DNA from: a virus
IMG/VR virus record: IMGVR_UViG_3300023278_002893
Coordinates: 124,001-188,000 of that record
Reading direction: 5' to 3' (one strand)
Length of the DNA stretch: 64,000 nt
Part shown: positions 12,801 to 20,448 of the stretch, piece after piece
Layout of the letters: the number at the start of each line of letters is the position of its first letter
Numbering within the stretch: the first letter of the stretch is position 1
Notes under the pieces: model-generated
The model's database searches: none
Told to the model about the DNA's origin: nothing
What the model saw: only the letters and a program-made list of their open reading frames with translations
Made by a program: the position numbers and the translations under genes

Positions 12801-13471
12801 TAGAAAGAAGGCGCATCCGACCACCCCGCAACAACAACCGTGCCTACGGGGAAGAAAGAACCACCTTCTGGATTTGTATCTGGATTCCCCACATCGTCTG
12901 GGAAAACATCATTTTTAATACGGATACCTTTCACGGTCGTGACTTTACCGTCCGCATCTGTTAGTTCGATTGTATCAGGCCCGTCAATAATTGTAGTAAG
13001 GAGAAATTGGGTAGAGGATCCATTACCCTCACTCCACCTGCAACACTTAGCAATCTCGGCCTGGATGTTACGAATTATTATATGGAAAGGTAGCTGCGTC
13101 TGATCTATACCCGTCACAGCCAGCCCACCAGCTCGAATTTGGGGAGACCTCAGATCCTCATCAGAGAAGCCCTTAGAGAACTCTCGAAAAAAGTCCATAG
13201 GCGGAGAATGACTGATCCCCATGCGCGCGCCTTCCCCATACCTATACTTAGTACAGGGCAGACATTTCCCCTCCCCATTACATCTACCGTCGTTAAAACA
13301 ACTAATATCCAACGGGCTGAAATAATGATTAGCAATACACCTACCAGAGGTATCCTGAGAAATCAAAGGGGTGAAACTTTCATCTGGATTAGTTTCCTGT
13401 GTAGTGCTCCAATAAGCACAAACGGGTATCTTTTCACCATCATAAGATGTACCGGTCAAAAATTTAACCAC
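6845..13471 (-). CDS. giant tail-tip/fibre structural protein (2208 aa)
   Basis: The start is a GTG codon, with AAGGAG 10 nt upstream. The N-terminal ~120 residues hold a Cys-rich knot (C-F-N-D-G-R-C-N-G-E-G-K-C-L-P-C). A long Ala-rich helical segment follows (about 285-390), probably a coiled coil. The rest is beta-rich, with many Cys and aromatic residues. A discoidin-like strand pattern appears about three quarters along (I-T-L-D-W-T-F-D, then P-K-F-F-L-Y-G), and a C-C-D-G-C-G-H cluster lies near the C-terminus. These features fit a trimeric fibre or tail-tip protein. It lies between small hypothetical genes and the other giant adhesin. No peptidase or hydrolase motif was recognised, so the exact role is inferred from size and location. 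Confidence 0.75.
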   Translation of the reverse strand: MVKFLTGTSYDGEKIPVCAYWSTTQETNPDESFTPLISQDTSGRCIANHYFSPLDISCFNDGRCNGEGKCLPCTKYRYGEGARMGISHSPPMDFFREFSKGFSDEDLRSPQIRAGGLAVTGIDQTQLPFHIIIRNIQAEIAKCCRWSEGNGSSTQFLLTTIIDGPDTIELTDADGKVTTVKGIRIKNDVFPDDVGNPDTNPEGGSFFPVGTVVVAGWSDAPSFYLEPRTGLVTPGEGVVFKSTENSETVNAQAKIIANGVGAALTRALDAINYCGFQAQQNANAEADYFNNIRTSSATAEQKQEAFDRTVAAGEAVNVIATAKVDATAASVIAFDEAQDLIVATTQDAVNSSAAACADALDDVADQLDVANVNCGGEPAAETAAGQSRQIRALSQSLRFAGRGGSTKCNLAFTDGNPAQAWNSPIDGSLPCNGMRSDCKFYTGPTWEFATTDKLEIGQKVTAEAIQELRYFSDDWTRYSDPEEEFRERFTTSFIWALKDFVDAGGVPDVADMILYRPKTMFAREPTNEEAPPDNPDTLDEENWETMLVEKVSISNFESLAFEKATSRIQPGSETLDLDRSTTYASKIGSFDVPANTRLRIAHPPNNLNAPFVYRAWTPEFTNRISLFGSASPEQVIYIVNDTALRERARYHEFYDSKDLFEIAVGLPGAASDFNGIAPEQLLQIFINLESEKATNQSAAVLGFDKVSSSRTGFWDSINQVDLVHNEINKIFVFIFTGPGTFIFDSVEVDYRVLHAVVGQDSFTSRDFTINDLGTNDTKLGIAIRNQVANARIVASMHQVLGEEPVFIDHGYYAWRFKDRNLRFSTLNAGSDLVPEDSVSGDNTAFVTESDASAFITNVSYRVVQYRAEETIDNWYLINDCGIIMAEIADPEVNRVMPLPNQRGEFQALSPVLVNNGATGSIVAPWAPESVVLNIGGEDKDMVLLYRNEDGVGLPANYGIYGPAPGDENLFGRPDPSQDTLTITYTYLRSQTHKKEGAGEVATEPEGAGEVVSNNFYGDRLRTHNHDVTFSDTGLVAGGNRPVAITQDQQDYVFVFKDSTDRPIGKKNVRFLVTYYNLACINVEIFYAWSSTCSTYGLIPDLFLATGGSNGRKESDLRATIDSSDLTLGHRAKNLVGSGPCTNIPNCGDHEVLRLAKTRKEFEVVGNIGGSDPGDPVSQKAFYPSAGQSLAGVDIAFTHPPESVWQLKRGTLWYPYITCEKPRYNKTMMGKAQTDTTELINITTSNSGATSGEFGAGTFSAGAGVQGPLAEQSSETHHAYDEVTARILDIHPTLRACLSGYTYGNTVLVGGASFSGYARKRGEVDTFWFDVMGWAFPPFGNFGRNMLMCEVATKRGDYSPSPESVAFRWMPVFPEREDMGAGAGLFGESLEPATLRLVATSCPLGGLSEDTPNESSDRYTHTSLITNRPAGGIDYPYVPYYPTFLPDALLGIEPEAQGIAPGAPVPVGAITTSWAWREQDKPIKRAQSGSDALIGMSFLPPDYFLDNRRMEVRLRPAEGEYVVAYTAPSYNKDGTISQNAEMRLGTGPPREILIDFINRQFGPALMPGTVYDTSQVLGDDALPCESRASSNLQLANLCSCEGNKDDTSGNELPAIFIHGDSLAPGDFVALYVSDEMGPAFPTDITRTDLSDPCCMCNYFLEQIHFRLSSTFLPLTINVDPALTTFTDIEYTWSRVPHGIGSNLAIDGIFSGQENRAQDYIALKSNGGGVLRRRPQTGAVRLDRTLVTAFWPSPTEAAKVLSDNSIGILVPGPLKDDDPKLLGGVPVSEDKESQGQSETITLDWTFDTFVAVKSVTVHFLAGKGMEVPKFFLYGIPTAARTGDFVTTRSGRLLGQSETVSIDTSVPGSFNSADIQAGEVLFSITIVPNLTDVVFWDKFYQEFHLVFGRRSNTLSMGIHSIQFTSDILTSNTSLTETIFIPERRYYTNSFSPPGKNPEENLAGMDSCTAYWRSTSTAPDRGGNRHRAYAWSAKITNESSTGQGGGQPTIGGDVTTLENLQAAEYGKARNLMSSPYRFDFVSFTPLDEQRWLTFLGGSLPSWTTTVSVTVNNIEDVTTYETDVSLYGEVPSRSVFHPPGHAWLHDLNENYNECCDGCGHSQLVEYKYAHLHDDLDPIETTGFWSDFSSGQGGASSVLPSAQATPDVRQMRERELFDQNGDPISAEVLNASGMRRDKAGNLILTGYTSDTLLT

Positions 13472-13491
13472 CTGTCACCTTCTCCTTTTCC

Positions 13492-13839
13492 TTAGTTAAA
13501 CGGTTCTAGGTCATAGTTCATTTGGCCTGTAGCCTCATCGACACGTATAATAACCTTACACTTCTCCTCCATATCATAATATCCAATGGTACGGGAGTGA
13601 ATCCCTTGCGAGGTCCCTCCCGTACTAACATCCACATATCCTTTTTTCTTTGGTACGATGTAGTGCTCTTTGTCGCAAAGATCCCAGATACGATCTTCCC
13701 ATTTCAAAATCATCCGTTGGATGTTCTTCTTCTTGGGAACTTTTATCCACTGCATCTGGTCTTCGGTTATCACAGTGCCGTCATGAAACTGGACTATCCA
13801 TCCACGCTTCATACGGACATCAACATCCCCGACCCTCAT
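13492..13839 (-). CDS. hypothetical phage protein, 115 aa
   Basis: This is a small soluble protein of mixed beta and charged segments. A distinctive central stretch reads W-I-K-V-P-K-K-K-N-I-Q-R-M-I-L-K-W-E-D-R, followed by an aromatic Y-I-V-P-K-K-K-G-Y motif. There is no signal peptide or membrane segment. It is packed closely between the upstream HEPN-like gene (10 nt) and the giant tail protein (20 nt), so it belongs to the same transcript. I do not recognise the family. A minor tail or fibre-associated role is possible only by location. Confidence 0.65.
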   Translation of the reverse strand: MRVGDVDVRMKRGWIVQFHDGTVITEDQMQWIKVPKKKNIQRMILKWEDRIWDLCDKEHYIVPKKKGYVDVSTGGTSQGIHSRTIGYYDMEEKCKVIIRVDEATGQMNYDLEPFN

Positions 13840-13849
13840 AATATAACTC

Positions 13850-14218
13850 CTAATACTTTGATTTTAACATACCACACAGGCGCCTATGTAATTTCCGGGA
13901 CGACTCAAAGGATGTATCGGTATGTTTATATTCTGGATCATATCTGATCTGCTCACTCAAACCCTTCAGCCGTTTATAGTCAGGAATAAATTTTGAACAC
14001 TTACTCCTATATCCAAGCTCCGGACAATTACTTAATGATTCTCGCCGGGCATCGTGGTTCCCGGAACGAGGCAATCCTTTATGTTCCACCAGATAACCCT
14101 CTAACAAAAGAACAACTGATTGATAAAACCAAAAAATAGCTTCGTCTTTGTCGCCCCTGACTATAGCACGGTTTGCTTTTTCTTCATGTACCACAGAACG
14201 TTCTTTGTAAATACTCAC
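13850..14218 (-). CDS. small helical protein, possibly HEPN-like
   Basis: The 122 residues are almost entirely helical. The layout resembles HEPN-type bundles: an amphipathic A-x-F-W-F-Y-Q-S helix around residues 25-50, then N-H-D-A-R-R, then Y-K-R-L-K-G-L-S-E-Q-I-R-Y in the second half. The canonical HEPN RNase motif R-x4-H is not present as such; the nearest is R-S-G-N-H, one residue short. Catalytic RNase activity is therefore doubtful. The next gene upstream has features reminiscent of a nucleotidyltransferase partner. If the pairing is real it resembles a HEPN/MNT module. The gene call is solid; the family call is tentative. Confidence 0.55.
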   Translation of the reverse strand: MSIYKERSVVHEEKANRAIVRGDKDEAIFWFYQSVVLLLEGYLVEHKGLPRSGNHDARRESLSNCPELGYRSKCSKFIPDYKRLKGLSEQIRYDPEYKHTDTSFESSRKLHRRLCGMLKSKY

Positions 14219-14230
14219 AAAAATTCCCCA

Positions 14231-14548
14231 CTATCGCACAAAATAACTGTTAAAATAATCTGCTGGAGACTCGCTATAATCTCTGCCCTGGTGCGCCCAT
14301 GACACGACACAACCTTTAGGATATTTCTGGCGAATACTATATTCAAATTCTTCTAACTGCTCGTACGCTTCCTCTGTGTGTTCTTGAATCCACACAAACA
14401 AATCTAATCTGTCCCCGCTCCCTACTTTACCAAAAACCGCATCAATACAATACAAGCGCTTTACCAAATCTTTGATAGATTCGCGCAGACCTCCAGTGTC
14501 CTCTCTTTGCATAGACATGGCACCTCCCGACCTCTCCATTTGTTCCAT
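14231..14548 (-). CDS. small protein, possibly a degenerate nucleotidyltransferase fold
   Basis: This is a 105-residue product. A strand-like segment A-V-F-G-K-V-G-S-G-D-R-L-D-L-F-V-W-I resembles the G-S-x10-D-x-D core of minimal nucleotidyltransferases, but only one of the usual two aspartates is clear, so it may be inactive. The C-terminal part has H-Q-G-R-D-Y-S-E and D-Y-F. The start is ambiguous: ATG at 14548 has AAGGA 8 nt upstream, while ATGs at 14518 and 14512 sit behind a better GGGAGG at 14523-14528. It ends 12 nt before the HEPN-like gene, suggesting a two-gene unit. The family assignment is uncertain. Confidence 0.55.
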   Translation of the reverse strand: MEQMERSGGAMSMQREDTGGLRESIKDLVKRLYCIDAVFGKVGSGDRLDLFVWIQEHTEEAYEQLEEFEYSIRQKYPKGCVVSWAHQGRDYSESPADYFNSYFVR

Positions 14549-14562
14549 CTCTTTGATCCTTT

Positions 14563-15339
14563 CTATCCTATTATAACCTTACCAGATGTGTCTATAATAC
14601 CCAATCGTATTAGATCATCGCGGTAAAGAACTATCAAATTATCTATCTGTGCTTTTATTGAATTAAGTTTGGACCTACCTTCCTCATCACAGAATCCTTT
14701 AATCTCCACAAGACAGGGGATCTTGGATAGGAACCCCTGGGGTAGATAAAAATCTGAGACATAGGTTCTGGTTTTACCATTGTGTATGTATTTAAATCTA
14801 TACTTCTCATACTCCCAAACAATTCCTAGGGAATCTAAATAAACCGCAAAACCATATTCCCATTTGGAACGGAAAACCTCACCTTTATAATCCACCCTTG
14901 TTCCGTAGGGATTGCGGCTGGAAACAGATAGGTTCTTTTTACCGTTGAAAACCACATCCGACATGAGATTTTTTGTTTCTTCCGAATGACCTACACCGTA
15001 AATAGGATTCAATTCTTTGATCCGAGCTTCGGATTTAGTACGTAAAGGTATGCCAAACTCTCTCATCTTCTTGGTCACTGTGTTTTTATGCGCCCCTAGT
15101 ATTTTACCAATCTCCACAGGGTGCATCTTCTTATCCCAGTACATTTCTTTGAGTACGTGTTTATCAATATGAACCTCTTTGCGGGCATTACAGCCCCGCA
15201 TTTTGACTCCTGCGGACGCTAGTCGCGTCTGTACGAGACTTACTGAGCACCCCAGCTGCTCTGCTACCTCTTTTCCAAGAAGGCCGCCCTCATACAATCC
15301 TATGATATCTTCTGTATTGATATCTTTTCTTTGAACCAT
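14563..15339 (-). CDS. PD-(D/E)XK homing endonuclease with tandem HTH and NUMOD3-like motif
   Basis: This 258-residue mobile nuclease has helix-turn-helix segments at about residues 22-45 and 75-98, which would bind DNA. A NUMOD3-like linker (N-P-I-Y-G-V-G-H-S-E-E-T-K) lies at 111-123. The nuclease domain spans about 150-240: R-S-K-W-E at 157-161, then S-D-F-Y-L-P with D196, then V-E-I-K-G with E212 and K214. The D...ExK constellation is the PD-(D/E)XK active site and appears intact. It stands alone between the 544-aa structural gene and the small 105-aa gene, with its own strong promoter. It probably cleaves an uninserted allele of this locus and spreads by homing. Confidence 0.85.
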   Translation of the reverse strand: MVQRKDINTEDIIGLYEGGLLGKEVAEQLGCSVSLVQTRLASAGVKMRGCNARKEVHIDKHVLKEMYWDKKMHPVEIGKILGAHKNTVTKKMREFGIPLRTKSEARIKELNPIYGVGHSEETKNLMSDVVFNGKKNLSVSSRNPYGTRVDYKGEVFRSKWEYGFAVYLDSLGIVWEYEKYRFKYIHNGKTRTYVSDFYLPQGFLSKIPCLVEIKGFCDEEGRSKLNSIKAQIDNLIVLYRDDLIRLGIIDTSGKVIIG

Positions 15340-15381
15340 CTAACCCCTCCTCCAAAGAATCTTCCGATCCTCCGTTGAAGA

Positions 15382-15410
15382 ATAATAGGATATCAAATAG
15401 AGTTTGTCAA
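15382..15410 (-). promoter_or_regulatory. sigma-70-type promoter for the homing endonuclease
   Basis: Read on the minus strand, a perfect -35 hexamer TTGACA (15405-15410) is followed after exactly 17 nt by the -10 hexamer TATTAT (15382-15387), which matches TATAAT at five of six positions. It lies about 40 nt upstream of the endonuclease ATG and just after the stop of the preceding structural gene. It is the best host-type promoter I found in the window. It suggests that the inserted gene brought its own expression signal. Confidence 0.75.
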
Positions 15411-15414
15411 GTAT

Positions 15415-15472
15415 AGAATGTTCTAAATACTCTAAGTAGTTGATTTATCTAAGAAAAGTCAAAGAACATTCT
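15415..15472 (-). repeat. 10-bp inverted repeat at the homing-gene boundary
   Basis: AGAATGTTCT at 15415-15424 is an exact inverted copy of AGAACATTCT at 15463-15472, separated by 38 nt. One arm lies in the last codons of the 544-aa structural gene and the other between that gene and the endonuclease promoter. It could be a weak stem after the stop codon, a footprint of the insertion, or chance in AT-rich sequence. No U-tract follows to make it a classical terminator. Confidence 0.4.
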
Positions 15473-17083
15473 GTAATTTATAGTGCTATTAGCACCTGTC
15501 TCATCCGCTCCCAATCTAATACCCAACCAGATAATATCGCTCACCAAAGCACCTTGGTAATTACCAATTGCTTCAGCATTATCAGCGGAACTCACCACTG
15601 CAAGATCTGCCTTAGTGGCAAACAAATTGTTCGGAGAAGTATCACTATCAATATCTGTTGCTAGAATGTTTCCGAGGCCATCCCCATCAACAGAGAACTC
15701 TACCTGGTCGTTGGCAGTGGCACCAGAACCTGCTGCGGAATTACCAGCACCTGCATTTCCGAAATAGAACTGAGTGTCGTTATTTCCCTGATCGTGATGT
15801 TGGAAAGTACCGTCACTCTGGAGACTGAACTTAACAGTAGACATGGAGACTGCTCCACCTATAATCTCAAACCAAACAGCATTTACAGGGCTGTTGGTAG
15901 ATACGGTAACATTACCGAAGTTCAACTGAGTGACCGGTTCGGTAAGGGGCTGAGGACCTCGACAAATCACCGAGATCATCTCTCCCGCTGCGTGAGTACC
16001 AGTAGCTTCGAAGCCCATGGTAACTCCCCGAGTACCAACCTGATTAGGAACAACATCAGTAGTCTTAGCGGCGATACCCTTGGCTTTGGAGGAGTCCCCT
16101 AACCACGAATCCCAAATATACTTAGAGGATCCCGGAGAAGTACTTGCAATCGCGGCTCCCGAAGCAACAACATCGTACGAATCGCTACTTCCAAATACTG
16201 CGTCTGCCCATTTAACACGGGCTCCTAGAAGTCCCAAATCATACCAAGAATCTGCATATAGAAGCTCCACCGGCCCGCCATTGTCTGACACGGGGCTGGC
16301 AGTCCAACTCATCTGGGGAACATTCAAAGAACCCGCTCCCATAGAAGAACCATTAGTAGTGTCGATTGTGATTGTATAGGTAGTATCGGTTTGGCTAGTA
16401 TGGTGATAAAGACCACCTGTTGTAAGATTACTTACATTGTAAGTTGGAGAACCAACGGCGGTAGCGTCCATGATCACTTCATTATCAGAAAGTTCTAAGG
16501 TGTAGTAATCATCAAATTGGCCACCATAAGATCCCGAAACTGTGGAATCTCCGGTAAAAGAACTGGCTGCGAAAAGGGTTGCGAAATCCGCGCCGGCGGA
16601 ATCGGTAGGAGCATCAAATCCCAAAGTGGCTCGTGCATCTCTGGAACCTAATGGAGTAAATACAGGCTCGTTGCTACCTGAATTACTTCCCAACTTACCT
16701 GTGTATATGATGAAATTATTGGTAGTGTTGGTACCTACAGGAACAAGTCCTTGACTACCATTTCGCCAATTACATTGGGCGAACTTCCAACTGTCATTAG
16801 ACGGCTGGGCCTCATGGAGACGAAATTCAATATCCCTCGCTACAAAACGAGGATCTAAATCAACTCCTGAGGTAAGAGTGATGGTGGAAGTACTACCTCC
16901 ATTTATAGCGATCTGCAACTGATCATTGGAGTTGGTGGTGATTGTAAACGTATCAACACCCGCACCGAGATTGGAACCACGACTAAAACCTCGGGATCCC
17001 TTAGACGCTTCGTCATCAGAAGTACCTGTGGCGAATGTCTGTGCAGTCACTGAAAATTCTACGAATCTGCTTACAGCAACCAT
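15449..17083 (-). CDS. Gly/Ser/Thr-rich structural protein, 544 aa (fibre or tip)
   Basis: The composition (rich in G, S, T, N and D, with many short beta strands) is typical of virion fibre or tip proteins. Recognisable pieces are a T-F-T-I-T-T-N-S-N-D strand pair near residue 45 and a repeated beta pattern to the C-terminus (N-Y-R-M-F-F-D-F-S). AAGGAGG lies about 9 nt before the ATG, implying strong translation. It is directly downstream of the 1110-aa fibre (20 nt gap) and upstream of the inserted endonuclease. No enzymatic motif is seen; the role is inferred from context. Confidence 0.7.
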   Translation of the reverse strand: MVAVSRFVEFSVTAQTFATGTSDDEASKGSRGFSRGSNLGAGVDTFTITTNSNDQLQIAINGGSTSTITLTSGVDLDPRFVARDIEFRLHEAQPSNDSWKFAQCNWRNGSQGLVPVGTNTTNNFIIYTGKLGSNSGSNEPVFTPLGSRDARATLGFDAPTDSAGADFATLFAASSFTGDSTVSGSYGGQFDDYYTLELSDNEVIMDATAVGSPTYNVSNLTTGGLYHHTSQTDTTYTITIDTTNGSSMGAGSLNVPQMSWTASPVSDNGGPVELLYADSWYDLGLLGARVKWADAVFGSSDSYDVVASGAAIASTSPGSSKYIWDSWLGDSSKAKGIAAKTTDVVPNQVGTRGVTMGFEATGTHAAGEMISVICRGPQPLTEPVTQLNFGNVTVSTNSPVNAVWFEIIGGAVSMSTVKFSLQSDGTFQHHDQGNNDTQFYFGNAGAGNSAAGSGATANDQVEFSVDGDGLGNILATDIDSDTSPNNLFATKADLAVVSSADNAEAIGNYQGALVSDIIWLGIRLGADETGANSTINYRMFFDFS

Positions 17084-17103
17084 ATTGGCTGACCTCCTTA
17101 AAT

Positions 17104-20100
17104 TTACTTATCTTGTATGATAAATGTATGTGTAAAGCTGAGTCTATTACCTTCATTGTCGAAGACTTCAACTTCTATGTCTATAGTCTTGCCGTACTCA
17201 AAGTGTGTGCTCTGTGGATCTAGACTTGCGGGGAGATCCGCAATCTGGATATTGGATATGATAGATGCACCGAGATCCACATGTTGTAGACTCTCGGTGA
17301 GGAAATCATAGAATAAACTTGCCTCATTGAACTTCTTTCCGAAGTTCTTAACTTCAGACAAAACCTGAATGTTTGAGATGAATGGGAACACTTCCTCCGC
17401 GCCAGATCCCGTTCCTGTTGATCTGTTAGGCCAATCAACATCGTATCCTGCGTGTAGTAAGAAAGTCTGTTCCTTGATTACGGGGAATGGGCCTGGGAAA
17501 TTATTCTCCGCATGAACAAATACAGAAACATCGAGGCGGTCCGTCATGACATTTTCGGAGGGGACGCTGTAAATCACCCTGTCTGGACCTAAACCGCTCG
17601 TAGTAATAACTAATCCTGAGGGAACTACCCCATCAACCAAGAAATCAGTACCACTAGTACTAACTCCATAAACAAGATCTTCAACGGCGACGGAAATTTC
17701 AGTACCCGTAGTAACCAAGATAGAAGAGCCCTGGTCGATAAAGAAATCGGTGATGGAGAGGGTGTCTGCAGGAGTTATTGTAAATTCATAATCTGTGCTT
17801 GTGGAATTACCCACGTTATCCGAAGCCTCTATGGTACCAGTCACCGTCTCGCCGAAAGTGAAAGGAGCGGCTGTGGTATATACGTAATCAAAGCCCCTGC
17901 CCGCATTAACTACCTTGCTAAATGAACCCGCTGTCGCTGCATCATTGACTATCTTCACCGAACCATTGATAAGGAGTCTAACAGAAACTGGATCCACACC
18001 CGAGGCATCGTCGGTAAGATTCCAGGACAGGGTCGTGTCTGGGGAAACCTGCGTGTCCAGATCCTCAGGATAAACAAGAGACAAGACCGGGGGATCGCCG
18101 TCGGCGGCTCCAGATATAGTAGCACTCAAAACACCCGATCCCAGGACGGAAAACTGGTATGTAGTAATGGACTGATTACTTACAGGGTCTGCAAGATCGG
18201 TCAGCTCACCACTAACCGTGACAATGGACTGCTGGGGATAATCCTCATTACGTGTAAAGTCATATTGAATATCCCGTGGAGAAATAACAGTCCTATCACC
18301 TGAAGGCCACGTGGTACTAGTCTGCACCGTACTTGCATTTACTATCTGGACATCATCCACCCAAACATCTACATTGGATGTATCCAGACTAGAGTGCGTA
18401 TCCTTGACATGGAAACTGAGAACGCCATCAGGAACATTATAGGTAGTTCCGGACACAGGCGCTGTCTCGTCAAAGAAAGGCGGAGTCTGGTCAATAGAAT
18501 TCACTTCATCGAAATTAGTAATCGTGAATGGAATTCCACTGGTTACTGGAGCATTAGTATTGACATGTGCAAAACTACTGGTCTGTAGTAAATGACTTGG
18601 GTCAATCGACACAGTAAGCGCAAACGCATCCACGACTGACGTAACGTCAAGGAAGTCCGAAGAAACTATGTGCCAAATATCTACATTGTTGAATGTAAAA
18701 AAAGAATTCTCCGTATCCTGCTTCAGGTCACGGGTGTATGCGGTTATTACATCTGCCGTACTACTAAGTCCTATACTCGCGGCAGGCCCCAGTGTTGTAA
18801 ATCCTGAAGGATCTACAGGAGCACCTCCCGATCCATTATAGGTATATTGTAGATGATAAACATCTTCCCCATCATTACTGAAAACTAGGTTAGTGGAGTA
18901 TTGCCTATCCCCCGAAAGGAAACTTGGCATATGGTGCCAAAAGAACACATCTAGAATTGTAGATTCATAGTTTTGGGGCAAGACCACAGTCTGTCTAATA
19001 TATTGCGATACGGTATCATCTGTATCAGGAGCAGCAACGTATGCAAAATAACTTCCCTCTTGGGGAAGTATCCCATCAGGGACAGACGCGAATGGAATAT
19101 CAGTACTAGTAGTTACCACGTCTGTCAAAGTACCTGTACTTACTACCCACCCAGTAAAGTCACCAAGCTCAAAGCCTCCATTGATAACCTGATCGGAGGG
19201 AGCGAATGTGGCGTCTGCTATCTCCGGCCCCTTGACAGCGGTCAATGGCGCTGTACGTTCAGTAGATCTCCAATTCTCAAAAGTGCTGAGAAACGCATGA
19301 CTGGATAGGTAGAAGGGTGTTACATCATGACGATCCCGTTCGGTATTGGGGTCTAATTCCGTTGGGGTAAAGAAGAAAGGAGACCTGTCAAAATCTCTTT
19401 CGTAGGTTTCCAAAGTACCGATAACAGCAGAGAAGTTTCTTGAGCGCTGCTGCGACACAGTACTAATTGCATGTAGTGGTTCAGAGATACTTGTGGGAAA
19501 CAACTCTAGTTGAGGCTGCCCGGTAGTAATAACAAACCAATCCCAAAGAGTGTCGAATGTGGTCGGGAAGAGGGTATCTTCCATATCTGTAACTATCCAC
19601 AACCTAATCTGGGTATATGAAAATGTAGATGCAACATCGGTAAGGAGAAGCCTAGTAAAGGTTTGGAACTCGTCCGCACCGATCTGGGTAAGCCCAACTA
19701 CCTTGTTGATGGTGGGAAATCCTGGCGGTCGTTTGGGAAGCTCACCCTCTGTAAAGTTATAGGCTATGGTATAAAAAGTAAGACCCGTATTGATAAACTC
19801 CACGGCCACCATGCCGTGCCTAGCTGCGGGACTACCAAAAAATGCAAAAGCGCTGTCAGATGCCACTGAAAACTGGAGGATGCCTAGTAACGAAGTGTGA
19901 GAAAACTCTTCAATGGTCTGAGACAGAGCTAGTGTTCCCGTCTCCCCATCCTTAAACATATGGAGCATGCGCTCACCATTAGGAACTGCAAGATCGGCCG
20001 GATCGCCATTGTCAAAACCCACCCCTTTGGGGAACTCAGAAACAACATTCACACCGTGTCTTTGTCCAGAAACTGTTGCATCTACGTGAAGCGTCCATCG

Positions 20101-20436
20101 GGAAGAGCCGCTCTCGAAACTCGGGTTCTGGACAACATTACTATAAACCAAAGGAACAAGTTGATTTTCGGAACCCTCAAGTTTGGCAACAATAATATCA
20201 CCCTTGTTACCTGCCCCCTGGAACGCATGGAATGGCTCAGCGGTGGTATTGATATCGCCGGACTGAAGACCATCATTCTCTACAGTAAAACCCGTATAAG
20301 GCGTGGTGTGGGTGGCTCCGGTAACTATACCCGACTGATTCTGATCGTTGGACGCTACGATACCAGAGCCAGCTACAACCGTTGTAGTCTGTGTTACGAC
20401 AACTGGGGGAAAATCAAAGCCGGGAATGGAGGGCAA
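17104..20436 (-). CDS. fibre protein with CBM-like and Ig-like domains, 1110 aa
   Basis: The start is TTG with AAGGAGG 7 nt upstream. Two CBM-like jelly-roll openings are visible: N-P-S-F-E-S-G near residue 105 and N-G-G-F-E-L-G-D-F-T-G-W near 410. The second half is an Ig-like array. One module has S-S-L-D-T-S-N-V-D-V-W-V-D-D, another S-G-V-D-P-V-S-V-R-L-L-I-N-G, followed by A-S-D-N-V-G-N-S as in bacterial Ig repeats. Such proteins bind surface glycans. It overlaps no gene but is 12 nt from its upstream neighbour, consistent with one fibre operon. A receptor-binding or side-fibre role is inferred. Confidence 0.75.
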   Translation of the reverse strand: MPSIPGFDFPPVVVTQTTTVVAGSGIVASNDQNQSGIVTGATHTTPYTGFTVENDGLQSGDINTTAEPFHAFQGAGNKGDIIVAKLEGSENQLVPLVYSNVVQNPSFESGSSRWTLHVDATVSGQRHGVNVVSEFPKGVGFDNGDPADLAVPNGERMLHMFKDGETGTLALSQTIEEFSHTSLLGILQFSVASDSAFAFFGSPAARHGMVAVEFINTGLTFYTIAYNFTEGELPKRPPGFPTINKVVGLTQIGADEFQTFTRLLLTDVASTFSYTQIRLWIVTDMEDTLFPTTFDTLWDWFVITTGQPQLELFPTSISEPLHAISTVSQQRSRNFSAVIGTLETYERDFDRSPFFFTPTELDPNTERDRHDVTPFYLSSHAFLSTFENWRSTERTAPLTAVKGPEIADATFAPSDQVINGGFELGDFTGWVVSTGTLTDVVTTSTDIPFASVPDGILPQEGSYFAYVAAPDTDDTVSQYIRQTVVLPQNYESTILDVFFWHHMPSFLSGDRQYSTNLVFSNDGEDVYHLQYTYNGSGGAPVDPSGFTTLGPAASIGLSSTADVITAYTRDLKQDTENSFFTFNNVDIWHIVSSDFLDVTSVVDAFALTVSIDPSHLLQTSSFAHVNTNAPVTSGIPFTITNFDEVNSIDQTPPFFDETAPVSGTTYNVPDGVLSFHVKDTHSSLDTSNVDVWVDDVQIVNASTVQTSTTWPSGDRTVISPRDIQYDFTRNEDYPQQSIVTVSGELTDLADPVSNQSITTYQFSVLGSGVLSATISGAADGDPPVLSLVYPEDLDTQVSPDTTLSWNLTDDASGVDPVSVRLLINGSVKIVNDAATAGSFSKVVNAGRGFDYVYTTAAPFTFGETVTGTIEASDNVGNSTSTDYEFTITPADTLSITDFFIDQGSSILVTTGTEISVAVEDLVYGVSTSGTDFLVDGVVPSGLVITTSGLGPDRVIYSVPSENVMTDRLDVSVFVHAENNFPGPFPVIKEQTFLLHAGYDVDWPNRSTGTGSGAEEVFPFISNIQVLSEVKNFGKKFNEASLFYDFLTESLQHVDLGASIISNIQIADLPASLDPQSTHFEYGKTIDIEVEVFDNEGNRLSFTHTFIIQDK

Positions 20437-20448
20437 GTTAGTCCCTCC

